64,000 bases of DNA, from contig JAOSJL010000001.1 in the NCBI GenBank assembly GCA_027494115.1, forward strand, positions 1,451,926 to 1,515,925. The letters are read 5' to 3'. The position numbers and the translations under genes were made by a program. This stretch comes from Acidimicrobiia bacterium (GTDB taxonomy: Bacteria > Actinomycetota > Acidimicrobiia > IMCC26256 > JAOSJL01). The notes under the pieces are model-generated. The model did not search any database. It was not told the origin of the DNA and worked only from the letters and a program-made list of their open reading frames with translations. Of this stretch, positions 61,353-64,000 are shown in pieces (within the stretch, counting starts at the first letter, position 1; every line of letters begins with the position of its first letter).

Positions 61353-62549
61353 AGCGCCTCCAATCGGGAGACCCATTTGGTCTGCATCACGCCGGGTCTG
61401 TTCGGTCCGATGAGGCGGAGGGGGAAGCCGTGGTCGGCGTCGAGCGTTTCGCCGTTCAATTCCAGGGCGAGGAGGGTGTCGGGGTCGTGTGCGTGGAGTC
61501 GATTGAGGTCCGAGGATCGCTGCCGGGGGCTGTCCTGCATCGACGTGACCCGCGCGTCGCAGTCATCGGGGGCACCTGCGCGCTCGAGGAGGTCGGTCAC
61601 GGCGACGCCGCGCCACGTGGCGTTGGCGCTCCAACCCTCGACGCAGGCGATCGGGAGCTCGACCGTGCGCTGCGGCATCGAGAGCAGGTCGTCGTAGCTG
61701 AGCGTGAAGGGTCGGGTGGCGCCAGAGCCGTCGACGGTCAGCGTGTAGGTCGCCGGGTCGACGTCGGAGAGTCCCACCGACGAGGCGGTCCGGTTCACGG
61801 GGGAGACCCTGGGGGCCCACATCGGATCGGCGGGGCACGATGAGTGCTGCTCTGCTGAGTGGTGTGAACGTCTGGCCCACGCTGAACAGAGCGATCGCTC
61901 CCGCGGCACCGAACGTGGTGGCGAAGAAGCCCCGTCGTGACAACCCGGCATCGTCGCCGGTGGGGTCGACCCCGGCGCGGAGAGGGGAGGTCGCGTCTCC
62001 GACAGGAGACGTTCCCGACCGTCGCAGCGCCTCGAGTGTCGTGGCGTACTTCGCGAAGGCGTGCACGACCAGCGCACCGATGGTGATCCACGCGGCCCAG
62101 TAGTGACCGGGGCGGAATCCGAAACCCCACGGCCGCCACACGTTGATGTTGCCGAGGCCGGTGAAGACGAGGAAGAGACCACCTCCGACGAGCGGGATGA
62201 TCATCAGGCGCTCGATGAGTTGAGCGGCTGAATCGAAGGGCGGCCACTCGAACAGGCGCGGGTAGACGACCCACAGCTTGGCCAGCAGGACCGGAATGAG
62301 CGCCAGCCCCACGACGACGTGTGTTCCCTGGGTCACGCGGTAGAGACCGGCGGGACGGGAGGTCCACAGGAACCAGTCGGGCGGGTTCTGCACCAGGTGC
62401 GAGATCAGACCTGTCGTGAAACACACGACGAAACCGATACCGAGTGCGATCCCGAGGACGGCTGCCGTCTGTTCGTTGTGGAGCCTCGGGCGGAACGCGC
62501 CGTTGCGGAACGGCCCGACCGTCGGCCGGTCGGGCCAACGGAGCTTCAC
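61349..62549 (-). CDS. molybdopterin-dependent oxidoreductase (sulfite-oxidase-like) with N-terminal membrane/cytochrome b-like region (frame interrupted near 61832-61835)
   Basis: N part: 4-TM region GTHVVVGLALIPVLLAKLWVVYPR...GHYWAAWITIGALVVHAF; C part: VDPATYTLTVDGSGATRPFTLSYDDLLSMPQRTVELPIACVEGWSANATWRGVAVTDLLERAGA...DADHGFPLRLIGPNRPGVMQTKWVSRLEAL. Confidence 0.88.
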
Positions 62550-63220
62550 CGGGGCACCACATCGGGAATTGCGGGATCGGGGGCCTGGCCGGGTGTGGTC
62601 AGCACCGCGAGAATCCGGTCGTCCTCGTTCCTCATGTCGGTCAGAGACAGCCCGGCCTCAGCGGCCGTGTCTCCGATCCGGTCGACGGGGAGGGCACACC
62701 AGTCGAACCAGGGTCCCGCCTCGACGCGGAGCCCGGACGGGTGGGTGCCTCCGCTGCCCGTGGACTCGATTTCGAGGCGTACTCGGCGGATCTCGCTCGA
62801 TGATCCCGGTGGGTCGAGTTCCACGATGAGTCGTCCCCCGGGTCGCACCAGTTCTGCGACACGGCCCAGGAGGTCGACCGGCGCGGCTCCAATGCCGATG
62901 TTGCCGTCGAGGAGCAGCGCGCTGCCCCATCGACCCGATCCGGGAACAGGGTCGAACACGGAGCGATGAAGGACGGGCGCCCCCCGGCGGCGCGCCAGAT
63001 CGAGCGCCGGGTCACACACGTCGATACCGAGGACGGGCACGCCCTGTTCGGCCAGAGCGACGACGTGTCGACCGGGGCCGCACCCGATGTCGAGCACAGG
63101 GGGGACCACGTGGGCGACGAGCGCGCGCTCGGAGGGATCGGCGGGTGTCGCCCACCGGTTCGACGGCGGTGCGTACGGAGTCCCACAGCTCCCTCGCAGA
63201 AGCGCGACCGGCGCCGTCAT
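62546..63220 (-). CDS. class I SAM-dependent methyltransferase
   Basis: VLDIGCGPGRHVVALAEQGVPVLGIDVCDPALDLARRRGAPVLHRSVFD...[38 protein letters not shown]. Confidence 0.9.
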   Translation of the reverse strand: MTAPVALLRGSCGTPYAPPSNRWATPADPSERALVAHVVPPVLDIGCGPGRHVVALAEQGVPVLGIDVCDPALDLARRRGAPVLHRSVFDPVPGSGRWGSALLLDGNIGIGAAPVDLLGRVAELVRPGGRLIVELDPPGSSSEIRRVRLEIESTGSGGTHPSGLRVEAGPWFDWCALPVDRIGDTAAEAGLSLTDMRNEDDRILAVLTTPGQAPDPAIPDVVPR

Positions 63221-63882
63221 GATCCGATTCCTCTCATGATCCCGTTCCCCGCGTGACACTTCTCCGCCGCACTGACCGCGGCGGAGAAGCGTGTCCCGGT
63301 GGCACTCGCCGACACGGTGACGGCGTCGTCGAAGACATCGACATCGGTCAGGGTGGGGAGCGCGACGTGACGGAGCCCGAGTGCGTCGAGTCGGGCCACC
63401 TGATGGTCGTAGGTGTCGGCGGTGCTCATGGGGACTCCCTCGAAGACGCGAGGGTCCGGGTGCTGGAGCCCGATGGCCCACCACCCGCCGTCGGTTGCAG
63501 CGCCGAGCACCGCGTCGGTACTGAGGAGAAGGCGCGAGGAATCCTCGAGAAGCCCGGGGTCCACCTGTGGTGTGTCCATTCCGATCAGCAGGGCGGGCCC
63601 ACCGGCGGATTCGAAGGCGCCGGCGAGCCGTGTGTCGAGGCCGCCGCTGGACTGCGGCACGACGTCGACTCCGTCGGGTAGCCACCAACCCGGCTCGCCT
63701 TCCAGGGCCAGAAGACGGCGACGCGCCGAGGTCGCCGCAACGGCGGCGAGCGTGTCGGCGAGAGCCGCAGCCGCGAGATCGGCGGCCTGCTCGGGAGAGC
63801 ACGGAGGACAGAGCCTTGTCTTGACCCGACCCGGCCGAGGCTCCTTGGCGATGACGATGAGCGTGACGTCGGGAGTACTCAT
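63217..63882 (-). CDS. TIGR04282/DUF2064 family glycosyltransferase-like protein
   Basis: MSTPDVTLIVIAKEPRPGRVKTRLCPPCSPEQAADLAAAALADTL...LLIGMDTPQVDPGLL...LGAATDGGWWAIGLQHPD..VFEGVPMSTADT. Confidence 0.92.
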   Translation of the reverse strand: MSTPDVTLIVIAKEPRPGRVKTRLCPPCSPEQAADLAAAALADTLAAVAATSARRRLLALEGEPGWWLPDGVDVVPQSSGGLDTRLAGAFESAGGPALLIGMDTPQVDPGLLEDSSRLLLSTDAVLGAATDGGWWAIGLQHPDPRVFEGVPMSTADTYDHQVARLDALGLRHVALPTLTDVDVFDDAVTVSASATGTRFSAAVSAAEKCHAGNGIMRGIGS

Positions 63883-64000
63883 GCGAGGACACGGCGCATG
63901 TCGCGAATCGTGCGAGCTGTGCCCCGCCACGTCCCGGTGACCTTCGAGCGCCCCTCCCGCTGCTCGTAAGCCACCGGTACCTCATGGACACGCCATCCCT
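63879..64000 (-). CDS. family 2 glycosyltransferase, C-terminal end only (5' end outside window)
   Basis: My minus-strand translation: ...GWRVHEVPVAYEQREGRSKVTGTWRGTARTIRDMRRVLA*; ATGA overlap with the next gene; not in the ORF track. Confidence 0.7.
   Translation of the reverse strand, partial: GWRVHEVPVAYEQREGRSKVTGTWRGTARTIRDMRRVLA

Noticed and set aside
1-64000. CRISPR arrays, tRNA/rRNA genes, transposases, integrases or prophage genes
   Set aside because: No regularly spaced direct repeats, tRNA-like cloverleafs, IS-type ORFs or phage structural genes were recognised by eye; a tRNAscan/Infernal run would be the decisive check.

Overview
High-GC chromosomal window with actinobacterial character (Acidimicrobiia-like by gene content; this taxonomic placement is inference). 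About 60 protein-coding genes are supported. I saw no rRNA, tRNA, CRISPR array, prophage or transposase. Main contents: (1) a tight six-gene minus-strand operon (3.25-10.05 kb) encoding an FGGY-family kinase, a sphingosine-1-phosphate-lyase-like PLP enzyme, a 3-ketodihydrosphingosine-reductase-like SDR, a second SDR, a GlnA4-like glutamine synthetase and a class-C26 glutamyl amidohydrolase; (2) a xylose/glucoside locus (GH3, xylA, divergent xylB); (3) lipid and CoA metabolism genes: two WS/DGATs, three P450s, an acyl-CoA carboxylase, a CaiB-type CoA transferase, a DUF35/thiolase pair and an acyl-CoA dehydrogenase; (4) a Bacteroidetes/eukaryote-type inositol-3-phosphate synthase next to a secreted delta-60/DUF11/LPRTG protein; (5) modABC with a MerR-TOBE regulator; (6) two coupled membrane HD-GYP-like genes with degenerate motifs, preceded by a hairpin-rich leader and a 31-aa sORF; (7) a five-gene operon with 4-nt overlaps (GT2, DUF2064/TIGR04282, methyltransferase, molybdopterin oxidoreductase, membrane protein). 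About 20 genes are broken by single-base indels, nearly all at short homopolymers. These look like sequencing or consensus errors rather than true pseudogenes, and CDS coordinates below are reconstructed across them. All calls come from reading the sequence and the supplied translations; no database search was run.
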